Of a stretch of 64,000 nt of DNA, positions 46,176 through 57,100 are shown piece by piece (the stretch's first letter is position 1; each line of letters starts with the position of its first letter). A model generated the notes under the pieces. It ran no database searches. It had not been told where the DNA came from and saw only the letters and a program-made list of their open reading frames with translations. Position numbers and translations under genes: made by a program. The DNA is from Linum tenue (lineage: Eukaryota; Streptophyta; Magnoliopsida; Malpighiales; Linaceae): the NCBI GenBank assembly GCA_946122785.1, contig CAMGYJ010000002.1, forward strand, positions 55,887,703-55,951,702, read 5' to 3'.

Positions 46176-47426
46176 AGATTTTTCCAGAAATAGCACTGTT
46201 TAAAAAAAAAATTCCAAAAATAGCACCCAACTCCGAAAAATTCCAAAAATAGCACCATTTTTTTTAAACCGCAACCCGGAGGTGCGTTTTTCGATGAAAA
46301 CGCCACCCGAGGGCGCGTTTTTCGATGAAAACCGCACTGGTAGGGAGCGGTTTTGCAAACCGCACCCCCAGGGTGCGATCTGCCTTTTTTTTTTTTTTTT
46401 TTTGCAAACCGCACCCCCAGTGTGCGATCTGCTTTTTTTTTTTTTTTTTTTTTGAAAAATCCTAACTTAGGTGGAAACTTCAAGCAAACGTATCTTTATG
46501 TTCGGGTATCCGATCGCCGCGATTTTTTTTTTGATTCCGCATAACTTTTTGAGATCTTGCAAGCCGAAGACTGCCAAAGGTGGTTTGGTCTCGCCTTCGA
46601 ACCAAAAAATGTCGTTTGCTACCCCGAACGAGCATTTTTTCGATTTCGTCAAACTTTGAACGATCATAACTTTGTGCTCCACAATCCGAAAATCATGATT
46701 TTTTTTTTGATTTTGCATAACTTTTTGAGGACTAAATTTTTTTATCATAGACATAATTTCGGAATGTACTTGGATTCCTAAAAAGAAAGGTAAACTTATT
46801 CCCAAAACCCCGTATATCCAAAATAATTCATTTTTTGAAAATTCTCTCCTAGAAAAAATTGTAGTCCTCAAAAAGTTATGCAAAATCAAAAAAAAGTTCA
46901 TGATTTTCGGATTGTGGAGCACAAAGTTATGGTCGTTCAAAGTTTGACGAAATCGAAAAAAGGCTCGTTCGGGGTAGCAAACGACGTTTTTTCGGGACGA
47001 AGGCGGGACCAAACCGCCTTCGGCATTTTGCGGCTTGCAAGATCTCGAAAAATTATGCGGAATCAAAAAAAAAATCGCGACGATCGGATACCCGAACATA
47101 AAGATACGTTCGTTTGAAGTTTCCACCTAAGTTAGGATTTTTCAAAAAAAAAAAAAAAAAAAAAAAAAAGCAGATCGCACCCTGGGGGTGCGGTTTGCAA
47201 AAAAAAAAAAAAAAAAAGGCAGATCGCACCCTGGGGGTGCGGTTTGCAAAACCGCTCCCTACCAGTGCGGTTTGCATCGAAAAACGCGCCCTCGGGTGGC
47301 GTTTTCATCGAAAAACGCACCTCCGGGTTGCGGTTTTACAAATATGGTGCTATTTTTGGAATTTTTCGGAGTTGAGTGCTATTTTTGGAATTTTTTTTTT
47401 AAACAGTGCTATTTCTGGAAAAATCT
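46176..47426. mobile_element. Second fold-back MULE, 1.25-kb near-palindrome
   Basis: The ends are AGATTTTTCCAGAAATAGCA in exact inverted orientation, and the arms are inverted copies meeting near 46800. Subterminal units GGTGCGGTTTGCAAA and their complements repeat. Arm sequences such as TTCGGGTATCCGATCG and GGAGCACAAAGTTATGG are shared with 39283-40593, so both are one family. No TSD is visible, suggesting a rearranged flank. It sits between the transposase gene and the PMD gene tail. Confidence 0.8.
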
Positions 47427-48344
47427 GTCTTCATTTCCCTCCACTTCCCCTTCTCTTCCTCTTCCTCTTCCTCCACGACCTCCTCGGCCCCTTCTTCCGC
47501 CCTCTCTACCTCCTCCTTCTTCACGAGCCTGCTGGACAACTGCTCGCGGATTCCTCTTAACCCGACCACCCACCGGAGTGTAGACAGGTGGTGGGGGTGG
47601 AGGTGGCTGAGATTGACCAGAAGCGTGGTAGAAAGTCGATGATGTGTGTTGTTGTTGCGGGGTCTGATACTGAGTAGTTTGTTGCTGATGGTGGAAGTGA
47701 GGGGTGCCTTGGGTGAACATGTCATGTTCCTGAGTCGGGGCATAGCTTGACGACCCTCCGGTGCCCTCAGTACTAGTAACCCACTCACAATGTGGCCATG
47801 GTTCAGGAAGTTGAGTTTGTTGAGACGGACGAAGATCTTCAATGTTTTTGTCACCCTTCTTCTGGTTTTCTCGAGTTGTCGATGATGGCATCTCCGGTGA
47901 TCGGGAGCCCGGTGAGGATGGCAACATCTTTGAGGGTGATCGTCATTTCACCCTCGGGAAAGTGGAAGGTATGCAGCTCGGGGCGCCATCGCTCTGCCAT
48001 TGCCGTCAACAGATCGTTGTCAATATCAAGCCTCATAAAGTGCCTCAGCATGTGCAATCCCGTCCTCTCTAGATAGGACTGCAGTCGAGCATGCCAACGG
48101 GGCAATCGACATGTCCCTCGATGACTGATGGGAATAAGTGATTCCTACAAAACAAAAAACACAATATTGTCAGTCAATAGAAAGAAAAATAAAAACTTTA
48201 AAACTATTGAAATAATTTTAGTGTGTCTACCGGATTATTGTTCCAAATTGAATGGGAGCGATGTTGATCTTGCCCGGTTAAATACCTTCGATCCCTTGGG
48301 CCAGGATCGATATACAATCTAGGGTCATATATCTCAGCACCCAT
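47409..48344 (-). pseudogene. Plant mobile domain (PMD) gene, internally deleted
   Basis: PMD proteins (PF10536; Arabidopsis MAIN/MAIL1 are the host members) act in gene and transposon silencing, and related copies ride on MULEs and Gypsy elements. Exon 1 (48344-48231) encodes MGAEIYDPRLYIDPGPRDRR...; a GT-AG intron spans 48230-48145. Exon 2 (48144-47851) has the PMD core, including ERWRPELHTFHFPEG and TLKDVAILTGLPITGDAI, then stops after 135 residues in total, far shorter than the several hundred expected. A separate frame (47927-47409) encodes a Gln/Pro-rich tail ending in Arg/Gly repeats (GGRRGRGGRGGRGRG). Most of the core between them is missing, so the gene is probably broken. The tail runs into the fold-back element. 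Confidence 0.78.
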
Positions 48345-48555
48345 CTATAAAAAAATATGAAATAAAATCAATTTAAATTTTAGCACCCATGTAAAAAAAA
48401 TCACAAAAGAATAAAATAAATTTACGTACTCTCAAAGCCTCTTCGTCCATTTTTTGCCGAAAAGCTAGCGAGAGTATCGACAAAACAAAAACTCTACTAA
48501 TTCTTTCTGTTGCGGAAGATCGGACTTAGCCGCAACCACAGAGCATACTTAGAAC

Positions 48556-49535
48556 TGATATGATTCCATTAAAGGGGCATTGACAAGCTTGGATTGATTG
48601 CCCAAGGAAGAATCATATTCACCACTTTATTGCCTGAATTTTGGCTAAGTGTTGAAAACGTCTCGGGTACACTACTTTGGACAGTTATAACTTCTTATTG
48701 GTGTGGTGGAAATTCGAGTTCTTGCATTTATTTTGAAGAGAAAGAGTTGCTGAGTCCATTGGGACACTTTGGAGCTCAAAAGGAGGCCAGGAAGGTCGTT
48801 TTCGAAGCCTATCAAAACCCTATGTTGAAACCGTGAATCTGCCAGAATTTGGCTAAGGCAGGAAGTGAGTTCGGTTAGCACTTTTGGAGGCTTGTGCGAA
48901 GGAGGTCAGCAAGAGTCGAGCTTCAAGCTCTCTACCACCTGAAACTACACACTTTCTTGAGCAACATTGTGGGATTGGGTGAGCTGATTGATGCATAGAA
49001 GGGTTCGAACGAAGCGGCAGAAGTTCGTGTCGACAGTGAAGCTGCTGCCTGGAGAAACAAGAAATCCGAATCCTAGTCGGATTAGGATTTGTTCACAGTT
49101 TAGGAATTCTTACTGTTTTCGAGTTAGATTTGGTTTCCTTTGAATCCTGGTTTGTTTAGGACATTGTTTACTTGTGTTGTAAGTTTACTTTACCTATTTA
49201 AAGCTCGTGTCTATGATGTATTAGTCAGTTTTGAGAGTTAATCGAATAAACCGAGAGTTCATCGCCATAGCTTCTTGCCTGTGGGTTTTTGAGATCGTCC
49301 TAGGGTTTTCTAGTTCGATCTTGTGCTTGTATCGTTCGATTAGTTACATTGAACGTGGCCAAGCTTCGATTTATAGTTATCGAGCCTCTTTCCCTGGTGA
49401 AAGTTGCACGAAACTTTCCATCCAAACTACAAAACTACCCTGTTTTGTGGGTGTTCCTGTTCGAGATCACAATCCGAGGTTCCAGACCTCTTTGCTGCGT
49501 AGCTTTGACCTTAAACCCTGCTTAGGGGCTTATCA
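48556..49535 (+). mobile_element. Solo LTR, 980 bp
   Basis: The ends are TGATATGATTCC and GGGGCTTATCA (TGATA/TATCA inverted). The 5-bp TSD AGAAC is perfect (48551-48555 and 49536-49540). TATTTAAAG near 49195 could be the TATA box. No internal retroelement sequence remains. It lies upstream of the PMD gene start, within the MULE. The orientation is inferred from the TATA position. Confidence 0.8.
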
Positions 49536-49589
49536 AGAACGAAACTAGAGTGAAGTCATGAAGGGAGAAAGAAGTATAAAATGGTGGTG

Positions 49590-50137
49590 TGGTATGGAAT
49601 GAGGGGGGGGGGGGGGGGGGGGAGTGGTATTTATAGGGGGAAGGGGGCGCTGGAAATTTCACTCAGCCAATCACCGCCTTCGTCGAAAGCAGTGAATTCA
49701 CCGCCATTGACGAAGGCAGTGATGCGCGGATCGCTGACGTGGCGACGCGTGAGGCGTCGGATCGTGGAGAAAAACCACAATCCGCGCCTCACTGCATCGA
49801 ACGGCAGCGGTGAAGGGCGCGGACGACGCATATTGATGACGTGGCGGGGCGGAGCTATCACCATTTTTCTCTTCGGCGGTGAAGTGCCCGCGCTCGACCA
49901 CGTCAGCGATCCGCACCCATTTCACTGTTTTCCCCATCAACGGTGATAGTTGCTTCACTGTTTCTCAAATCAACGGTCAGACAATCACCGCTTTTAACAA
50001 GAGCGGGGATTGCATCACCGTTTTTGTCCAAAACGGTGATGCATCATTGTTGTTGTTAAAAGCGGTGATGCTCTCACCGTTTTAAACAAAAGCGGTGATT
50101 GCAATCACTGTCTTGGTCTACAACAGTGATGTTGAAA
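49590..50137. repeat. G-run and right subterminal hairpin repeats
   Basis: A run of about 20 G at 49602-49621, then GC-rich sequence and inverted units of the kind seen at the left end: TCACCGC...GGCAGTGAT near 49690-49725, then several ATCACCG(C/T)TTT...AAA(A/G)CGGTGAT units from about 49985 to 50137. Confidence 0.75.
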
Positions 50138-50305
50138 CTGCTGTATTTTGGGAAATAAGTTTATAAGTATTGTATTTGGGGAATTTTTTTTAATAATTAG
50201 AGTATTTTGGGATTTTTTCCGATGAAGAAAGGTGTTAGAAATTGGAGAAAGCATTTCCTCTGTTTTTTTATAATAGTGATAGAAATGCATTAAGAAACAA
50301 ACCGA

Positions 50306-51010
50306 TTTTTTTTTTTTTGGATAGTGGTGAAAATTGCATAAATCAAAAAGAAAGTCCATAAAAGGTTCAGAACAAAGCTGGGGTTCACAAGCCATGAACC
50401 ACCCCCCAACAGTACCAACAAACCGATCCGGAAAACAAAAACCACAATCCAGACAAAAGCAAAAGAGACCGCAACTCAGTGGACCAGACCACTGCTGTTG
50501 CAAACCCGAAAGCCCAAACAGGCCAAATCCCAACCCTGCACAGACACGCAAATCGCAAAGCGAAAATCACACTCTGCAATCACCAAGGCTGCAAAAATAA
50601 AAAAGGCCTATTGATACTCTGCCCACCCCATCTCCTTAGCGTCTCCAACTTCTCGGCCAGCCACTGATAACCTTGATCTTTCCTGACTTTGTTCCTCGCA
50701 ACCATCCATTCCATAACTGACCTGACAGCACTTTGAGCCACCACTTCAGGGTTGTTCTTGGTGTCGCGGAAGATGCGCCTATTCCTTTCCAACCACAATT
50801 GCCACCAAACAGAATGCAACCGAAATTACAAAGAGTATGATATGAAAGCAAACCAGGAGGCAGGGGTTCACAAGAACTGAACCAATGCCACCACACAAAA
50901 CACGGAACACAAGCAAAGCTCAAAATGCAAAGAGCCGAATAGAAAGCACAACTCAGTGGACCGAGCCACTTTTGTTGCGAGAACAGAGCGCAGAAAGCAG
51001 AAAGCAACAA
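50306..51010 (-). pseudogene. LINE 3-prime fragment (ORF2 C-terminus and tail)
   Basis: The minus strand at 50819-50580 reads HSVWWQLWLERNRRIFRDTK, the usual C-terminal region of plant L1-type ORF2, then EWMVARNKVRKDQGYQWLAE. The 3-prime tail ends in an A-run on the minus strand (T-run at 50306-50318), as expected for target-primed insertion. Two related blocks with CAACTCAGTGGACC (about 50475 and 50950) show an internal duplication. Truncated at the 5-prime end. Confidence 0.7.
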
Positions 51011-51046
51011 ACCCTACACCAGAGCATTTCCTCTGTTACATTTACT

Positions 51047-51519
51047 CAAGGTTATCGACCCGTCGGTTGACTCGTTTTGACCCCGATCCGGTGAGAAAAA
51101 TGGGTCGTACACACCAACCGGGTGGACCTGTTGCAAGATTATCGGGTTGGAGGTCACATGGTGTCTTTTTCCCTTTGGTTAACCGACGGGTCGATCCGCG
51201 GATTGACAATCTTGAGTTAATGTAACACATTCGCTTAACCCTATCTTTGGAATTCTAAGTTTATCATTTGAATATTGATGTGATGTAAGTGTGTGTGAAT
51301 TTTAGCTATGTGTTGGATTCAAGTACGGCATGATATTTTAGTGTAATGTTATATGTTATTACTCACATGTTATATGAGATTTGATATAATTTATAAATGT
51401 ATGAACAATACAATAACTTTTCATATATTCGAACTAAAATGGACTAAAGCAGTCGAACCATTAACCTTAAAACCACTTGCTCAACTTGACCAACTAGCTA
51501 TACTAGGTTGACAACCTTG
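51047..51519. mobile_element. hAT-type MITE, CAAGGTTGTCAACC family, copy 1
   Basis: 473 bp with the perfect 8-bp TSD CATTTACT (51039-51046 and 51520-51527). The ends are CAAGGTTATCGACC and (complement) CAAGGTTGTCAACC. It shares its core with 52686-53140 (GAATATTGATGTNAT...TGTAATGTTATATGTTATTA). Confidence 0.87.
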
Positions 51520-51527
51520 CATTTACT

Positions 51528-51959
51528 TGTACAAGGGTTAATTCTTGTATATTTTTTTAATTTCGCTTCTTAGTTACTGGGAATTTTGGTTTGTGAAATG
51601 CAAAAGGGGAGGAACTGGAAGTTGATGATCGATGGAGCGGGTCAGCAAAGATTTCTATTTTCAACTTGTTTAAATTGTGGGGTGGGCAGTTTTGTTTGTC
51701 TCCAAGGTTGACCTGATGGATCAATAAGCTCAAAAGCAGGTGTAGTGTGAAGACGCTCGCTCTGGTCAAACCCACTTATGTCATTTGTCAAACCACTCAA
51801 TTCCCGAAAGCAAGCGGGAAATATAAAAGGAACTAGATAGATAGGGTGAACCATAATTACTACCTAATCACAGATTCGTACTGTCCCAATTAAAACGATT
51901 TTACTCTTTAATGTCACACATTTCCCTTCTATTCTGGATATTAACCTTTTTCCAAGAAA
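51528..51959. other. Intergenic, no gene seen
   Basis: AT-rich. Short frames carry no recognisable features. Confidence 0.5.
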
Positions 51960-52250
51960 TGTCAAGAGAAAACCTATACAATCTACCCCGACCCTGCCCA
52001 ACCCAATACATCAGAGAAGCCAACCCACAAAATCAAAGGCGCAAAACTCTAAAGGGGAGAGTAACAGTGCTTTCTGCGCCACTCTATGGGCAGCACTGTT
52101 AGCAGTCCGAGGAACTGCCCTAAACTCTAAAGAAATAGAGACGGAAGAAAGGAGAAGGGAGCAATCCCGAAGCACCGGACCTCCAATGGAGTCAGAGAGA
52201 GCACCTTGACGAAGCTGCCGAATCACCACCTCTGAAACTCCTTCTATGAT
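51960..52250 (-). pseudogene. LINE RNase H-like fragment
   Basis: The minus frame at 52229-52011 reads LRQGALSDSIGGPVLRDCSL, then FRAVPRTANSAAHRVAQKAL, matching the C-terminal RNase H-like domain (RVT_3 type) found in plant LINEs and their relatives. Only about 70 residues remain and no flanking element can be defined. Confidence 0.6.
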
Positions 52251-52677
52251 TAACCTTTTTTCTTAAGAAAACGTGGGAGTATTGAATAGTAACCTCATTT
52301 TCAAATCAAAATGTAAATGTATCACACAGTAGTGGTTTGAATGGTGGATTTTCTAAATGACTCAATTTGATCTAATTGACTCGTTTTAAAATGCCAGACA
52401 ATTGTTATAATGCATTTTGTAATAACCTATTTGGATGATGAATTTATGATGTTTTTTTTTTACTTGGGGAGGAAAAACTCATCATTTCAAATAAATAACG
52501 ATTCTTGTCATGGTGATTTAAATTGCCTCAATCCAGTTGTTGCAATTCTATTTTGTTAAGTTGTCAAACTGTGTTATTTGTCCCAGTTGTATCATTTTGA
52601 AGCACTTTGAATCAAATTGTCTCATCTAATTGTTGCATACAAATGACTCATACATCTTTCTCGTTTCACGATATTCT
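52251..52677. other. Intergenic, no gene seen
   Basis: AT-rich sequence with nothing recognisable. Confidence 0.5.
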
Positions 52678-52685
52678 GACGAAAT

Positions 52686-53140
52686 CAAGGTTGTCAACCT
52701 ACGGGTGGACTCACTTTAACTCTAACTCGGTGAGAAAAGCGGGCCGCACACACCCGCCGAGTCGACCGCTACAGGTATCGTGTTGGAGGTCAAATTGTGT
52801 CATTTTTTTCATTGGTTTGCGAAATGCGCCTATTTTTCGATTTTTCTTTTTGCCCAACTCAATCTTTGGAATCCTTAGTTGAACATTTGAATATTGATGT
52901 TATATAAGTGTGTATGAATTTTCACTATATGTTGGATCTAAGTACGATATGTTACTTTGGTGTAATGTTATATGTTATTACTCATATGTTAGATGAAATT
53001 TGATATAATTTATCAAGATAAGTACAATATAATGACTCTTTCCATATTTCCGGGCTAAACCGGGCTAAAATGGGTGACCCATTAACCCTTGACCCACTAA
53101 TTCGACCGGGTCCGGATCAACCCGCGGGTTGACAACCTTG
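52686..53140. mobile_element. hAT-type MITE, CAAGGTTGTCAACC family, copy 2
   Basis: 455 bp. The ends are CAAGGTTGTCAACC and its complement. The TSD is GACGAAAT (52678-52685) versus GACGAAAC (53141-53148), 7 of 8. Same family as 51047-51519. Confidence 0.83.
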
Positions 53141-53148
53141 GACGAAAC

Positions 53149-53778
53149 ATATTTCATTAACGACAATTAAGTAGAATTTTTTCTTCTTTTTTCGTCTCTC
53201 TCCAAAAATAACTCTATATTAATATACGACAACAATATTGATTATGATGATCCATGATTGTTAAAAAATAATACTGTCTCTGACTCTCTGTTCATTTTAT
53301 GGTGAAATTGCACCGAAAACCACCTGTAACCCGACCAACACGTCCAACCGACCAAATCCATCGTATTTACTACTAAATTAATCTTTAAGGTTGGGCAAGA
53401 GTTTTCTTTTGTGAAACCCTTCTCTTTTGTGTGGATGCAAGTTTTAGGTTGCGCCCACCTGTGAATACCTGACCCAACCCTTTTGTTACATTTATTGCCT
53501 TAGGTGTTCATATTAATGTGTCGTATACAAACATATTTGTGAGGAAATTACGATATTTTATCATATTTTCTCTCGTGGTCTCACTAACTTTATGCATAAT
53601 TAACTGCAAATTCGTAAGTAGTTTTAATACGAGCTCCTATTCACTTTGTCTTTTTTCAATACGAACTATGGTTTGGATTTTGTGTTAGATTGAAACGACT
53701 AAATTACAACCACCCCAATTGTACTTATCAGGTCATCCTTTTAATTAAGAGTTAGAGAAATTTAGTAAGAAATTGATG
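53149..53778. other. Intergenic, no gene seen
   Basis: AT-rich flank of the young Copia element. No gene. Confidence 0.5.
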
Positions 53779-53783
53779 CCCTC

Positions 53784-54129
53784 TAATAAATTTGTAAGAA
53801 CGATTTGCGGAATAGAAATAACACAGGTTTTACGTGGTATCCCCGAGTATCGGGACTAGTCCACGGGAGAGCTTAACTCTCCGGAGTCACTCTTATTATT
53901 CTTGTTCAAGTTGCGGCCAGAGGCCTTACATCATATTTATACCCTTTGTGTGCAGCTAGGGTATGAGAGGAATAAGGAAGATTCCTTTTACAACAAGGAA
54001 CGGAAACACTTCCTACTATAATTGACCCATTATCATCATTCTCAACATGGGCCTTAGCTGCAGCGGGTTGCCTCTCCTGATGTCGCTGCGGATCTCGCAT
54101 GGGTCGTGGACCTTGGGCCACGTCCATTA
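53784..54129 (-). repeat. 3-prime LTR of the young Copia
   Basis: 346 bp. It contains TATAAATA (coding strand; 53934-53941) and the stop codon and last 70-odd codons of the polyprotein frame. Confidence 0.93.
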
Positions 54130-57100
54130 CTCCCCCGCAAGCTGTGACGTGAAGATCACGAACGTGCAGCTTGGAAAGAAGGAAATGAAATCTCTCTGCA
54201 CCAAGACCTTTGGTAAACATGTCGGCAAGTTGACAATGCGAACTTATCTTTGAAGGAGCAATATCACCTGACTGAACACGCTCACGAACAAAGTAACAGT
54301 CCATCTCGACATGTTTTGTGCGTTCATGAAAGACTGGATTTGCAGCGATATGGAGAGCAGCTTGATTATCACAGTAGAGTGTCGTGGGGCCGGTCTGTGT
54401 GGCGCCAAGCTCTCGAAGTAGCCACCTTAACCATAAAATCTCACTCACTGTGCTGGCCATGGCACGATACTCAGCCTCGGCAGAAGAGCGAGCAACCACC
54501 TGTTGCTTCTTTGTACGCCAGGATATGGGAGCCCCACCAAGGGTTATAACATACCCAGTCGTGGACCTGCGGGTGGATTGACAACCACCCCAATCTGCAT
54601 CACAATAACCAGTGAGCTCAAGTGAGTTATTACGAGGGAAGAAAAGACCTTGTCCCGGAGCACCTTTGAGATAGCGCAGTATCCTCTGCGCGGCTTCCAT
54701 ATGGGCATGCGTAGGAGCATGCACAAATTGGCTAAGTATATTAACTCCATACGTAATGTCTGGTCGAGTTACTGTGAGGTAGAGAAGTCGGCCAACCAGA
54801 CGTCGATAGGCAGCTGGGTTTGGATGATCGGCTGGTGCGGGGCGAGTGAGATGATGATTTTGCTCTACCGGGAATGCACTGGGGCGACTACCCGTCACGC
54901 CTGCATCATCCAAAATATCCAAGACATACTTACGCTGGCTCAGTATCATGCCTTCAGGTGCCCGAGCAACTTCGATGCCCAAGAAATACCGAAGTGGACC
55001 AAGATCTTTGATACTAAAACGTTGATGCAGGAAGGCCTTGACATGAGAGATAAACTCAAGGCTAGTACCTGCTAAGATGACATCATCCACATAGATAAGT
55101 GCCACAACGTGTGTACTCCCCTGTCGGAAGACGAACAGCGAGTGATCAGCCGGGGAGGGGCGGAATTGGAGTTCACGAAGTGCTGCGGTGAACTTATGGT
55201 ACCAATTCCGCGATGCCTGTCGTAACCCATACAAGGATTTGTTCAACCGACAAACGCGAGTCTCCCCCGGAGCAGCAAATCCCTGTGGAATGCGCATATA
55301 TACTTCTTCATCCAGATCACCATGAAGAAACGCGTTGTTGACGTCCAACTGATGAATAAACCACCCTTTACTAACAGCGACTGCAAGTAGACAACGAACA
55401 GTAACAAGCTTGGCGACGGGAGCAAAGGTGTCATGGAAATCGACACCTTCGATCTGAGTATATCCTTTGGCGACCAAACGCGCCTTATATCGCTCAACCG
55501 TGCCATCCGGGTGAAATTTCACCTTATACACCCATTTGCAGTCGATGACTCTCTTGCCGGGGGGAAGAAAAACCAAGCTCCACGTCCCATTCTCTTCGAG
55601 GGCCAAGACTTCAGCTGACATGGCCGCCCGCCAACGAGGGTCCTTAACTGCTTCATAGAAGGATCGAGGCTCGGGATGATGTGCCACAGCTGCGAGAAAA
55701 GCACAATAATTAGCCGAGAAACGATCATAAGTAAGCTGTGCAGATAAGGGATAACGAACTGACTGAGCTGTACTTCCCGTATAATAGATGTCCAGGTGCT
55801 TAGGTGGCACCCTGTTGCGTTCACCTCGGCGGAGTGGGGCAGGCTCCGGATTGGGCGAAGGCGGCTGATGTGTAGCGGGTGAAGATTCTCCCAAATGCAG
55901 GTCCATTGTGGAAGTCGGCTGCATAGGGGAAGCACTCGGCCGAGTGCAAGACTTGTCCGCTGTTGGTGAAGACAGGTCCAGCGGGCTGGACTGATCGGGC
56001 TCTTCAAGAGAGGTGGGCCGAGTTGGCCCAAGGGGCCGAGGTGATGCATCCAGGCGAGTGGGGGGAGATACGGCCACTGACCCGGGTAATGGCCCAGCCG
56101 AGGGAGAGAAAGGAAACTGGGTATGCTGGCGCTCACCATCGAGAAGTTCATTCTCGTCATCAACATGGCGTTCAAAAACAGACCCAGGCACCCAGGGGAA
56201 CTGATCGGAGCATCCTTCCTGAAATGGGAAGACCGATTCATGAAAAACTACGTCTCGACTGGTGATGATTTTCCGCGTAGACAAATCGTAAGCCCGATAT
56301 CCCTTCTGGCTAGCTGCATAGCCCATAAATACACACGCACGACCGCGTTCTGAGAATTTTCCCAAATTCGCGTGCGTATCCTTGCAATATACTAAACAGC
56401 CGAATACGCGAAGGTGATTGTATGCCGCCGGTTTTCCAAACACAATCTCATAAGGCGTGCGCCCAGTAGCTTTAGTAGGCAGCCTGTTGATCAAATATGC
56501 TGCCGTAAGCACGCATTCTCCCCAAAATCGAACTGGAAGAGAGGCTTGAAAACGCAGTGCCCGTGCTGTCTCAAGTATATGTCGATGCTTGCGTTCCACG
56601 ACGCCATTCTGCTGAGGCGTATCAGTACAGGAAGTTTGCAAAGATATGCCTTCCTTCTCATAAAATTCGCACAATAATTTGGTCGCAAATTCAGGACCGT
56701 TGTCAGCTTGAATCTTCTTAACCTGTTTACCAAACTGAGTACGAACAAGGTTGCAGAATAACTGTATATAACGACCAACCTCCGACTTAAAACGAAGTAA
56801 ATATATCCACACACCTCGACTGAAATCATCGACTATAGTCAAGAAATAATGAGCACCACTGTATGACGGAGTATGATAACCTCCCCAGATATCCATATGC
56901 AACATCTCAAAACAAGAAGTAGTACGAATCCCGCTAACGGGAAAAGGTGTTCTAGTCTGTTTAGCCCTTGAACACGAATGACATAATTCTACTGCCGACT
57001 CGACTGGAAAAGAAAAATTCGAACTTAATTTCTCCAATACTCCTGCTGAGGGATGACCCAACCTTGCATGCCAAGGCGCTCCCTGCCCTTTAACCACGGC

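Larger units (their letters stand above)
41721..50220. mobile_element. Autonomous-type MULE, 8.5 kb, with MURA and PMD genes
   Basis: The perfect 9-bp TSD GATGAAGAA (41712-41720 and 50221-50229). The TIRs begin GGAAAAAA(A/T)CCCA and match for more than 100 bp (through CTAATTATTAAAA, ATTTCCCAAAATACAGCAGT and TTCAACATCACTGT). Hairpin-rich subterminal repeats follow on each side. Inside: a TATA box, a leader intron, the transposase gene (+), tandem repeats, a fold-back element, a broken plant mobile domain gene (-) and a solo LTR. Complete ends, perfect TSD and an open transposase suggest an insertion young enough to have been mobile recently. Confidence 0.93.

Noticed and set aside
46353..47583. 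Phe/Lys-rich frames around the second fold-back element
   Set aside because: Encoded by A/T homopolymers in the palindromic arms.
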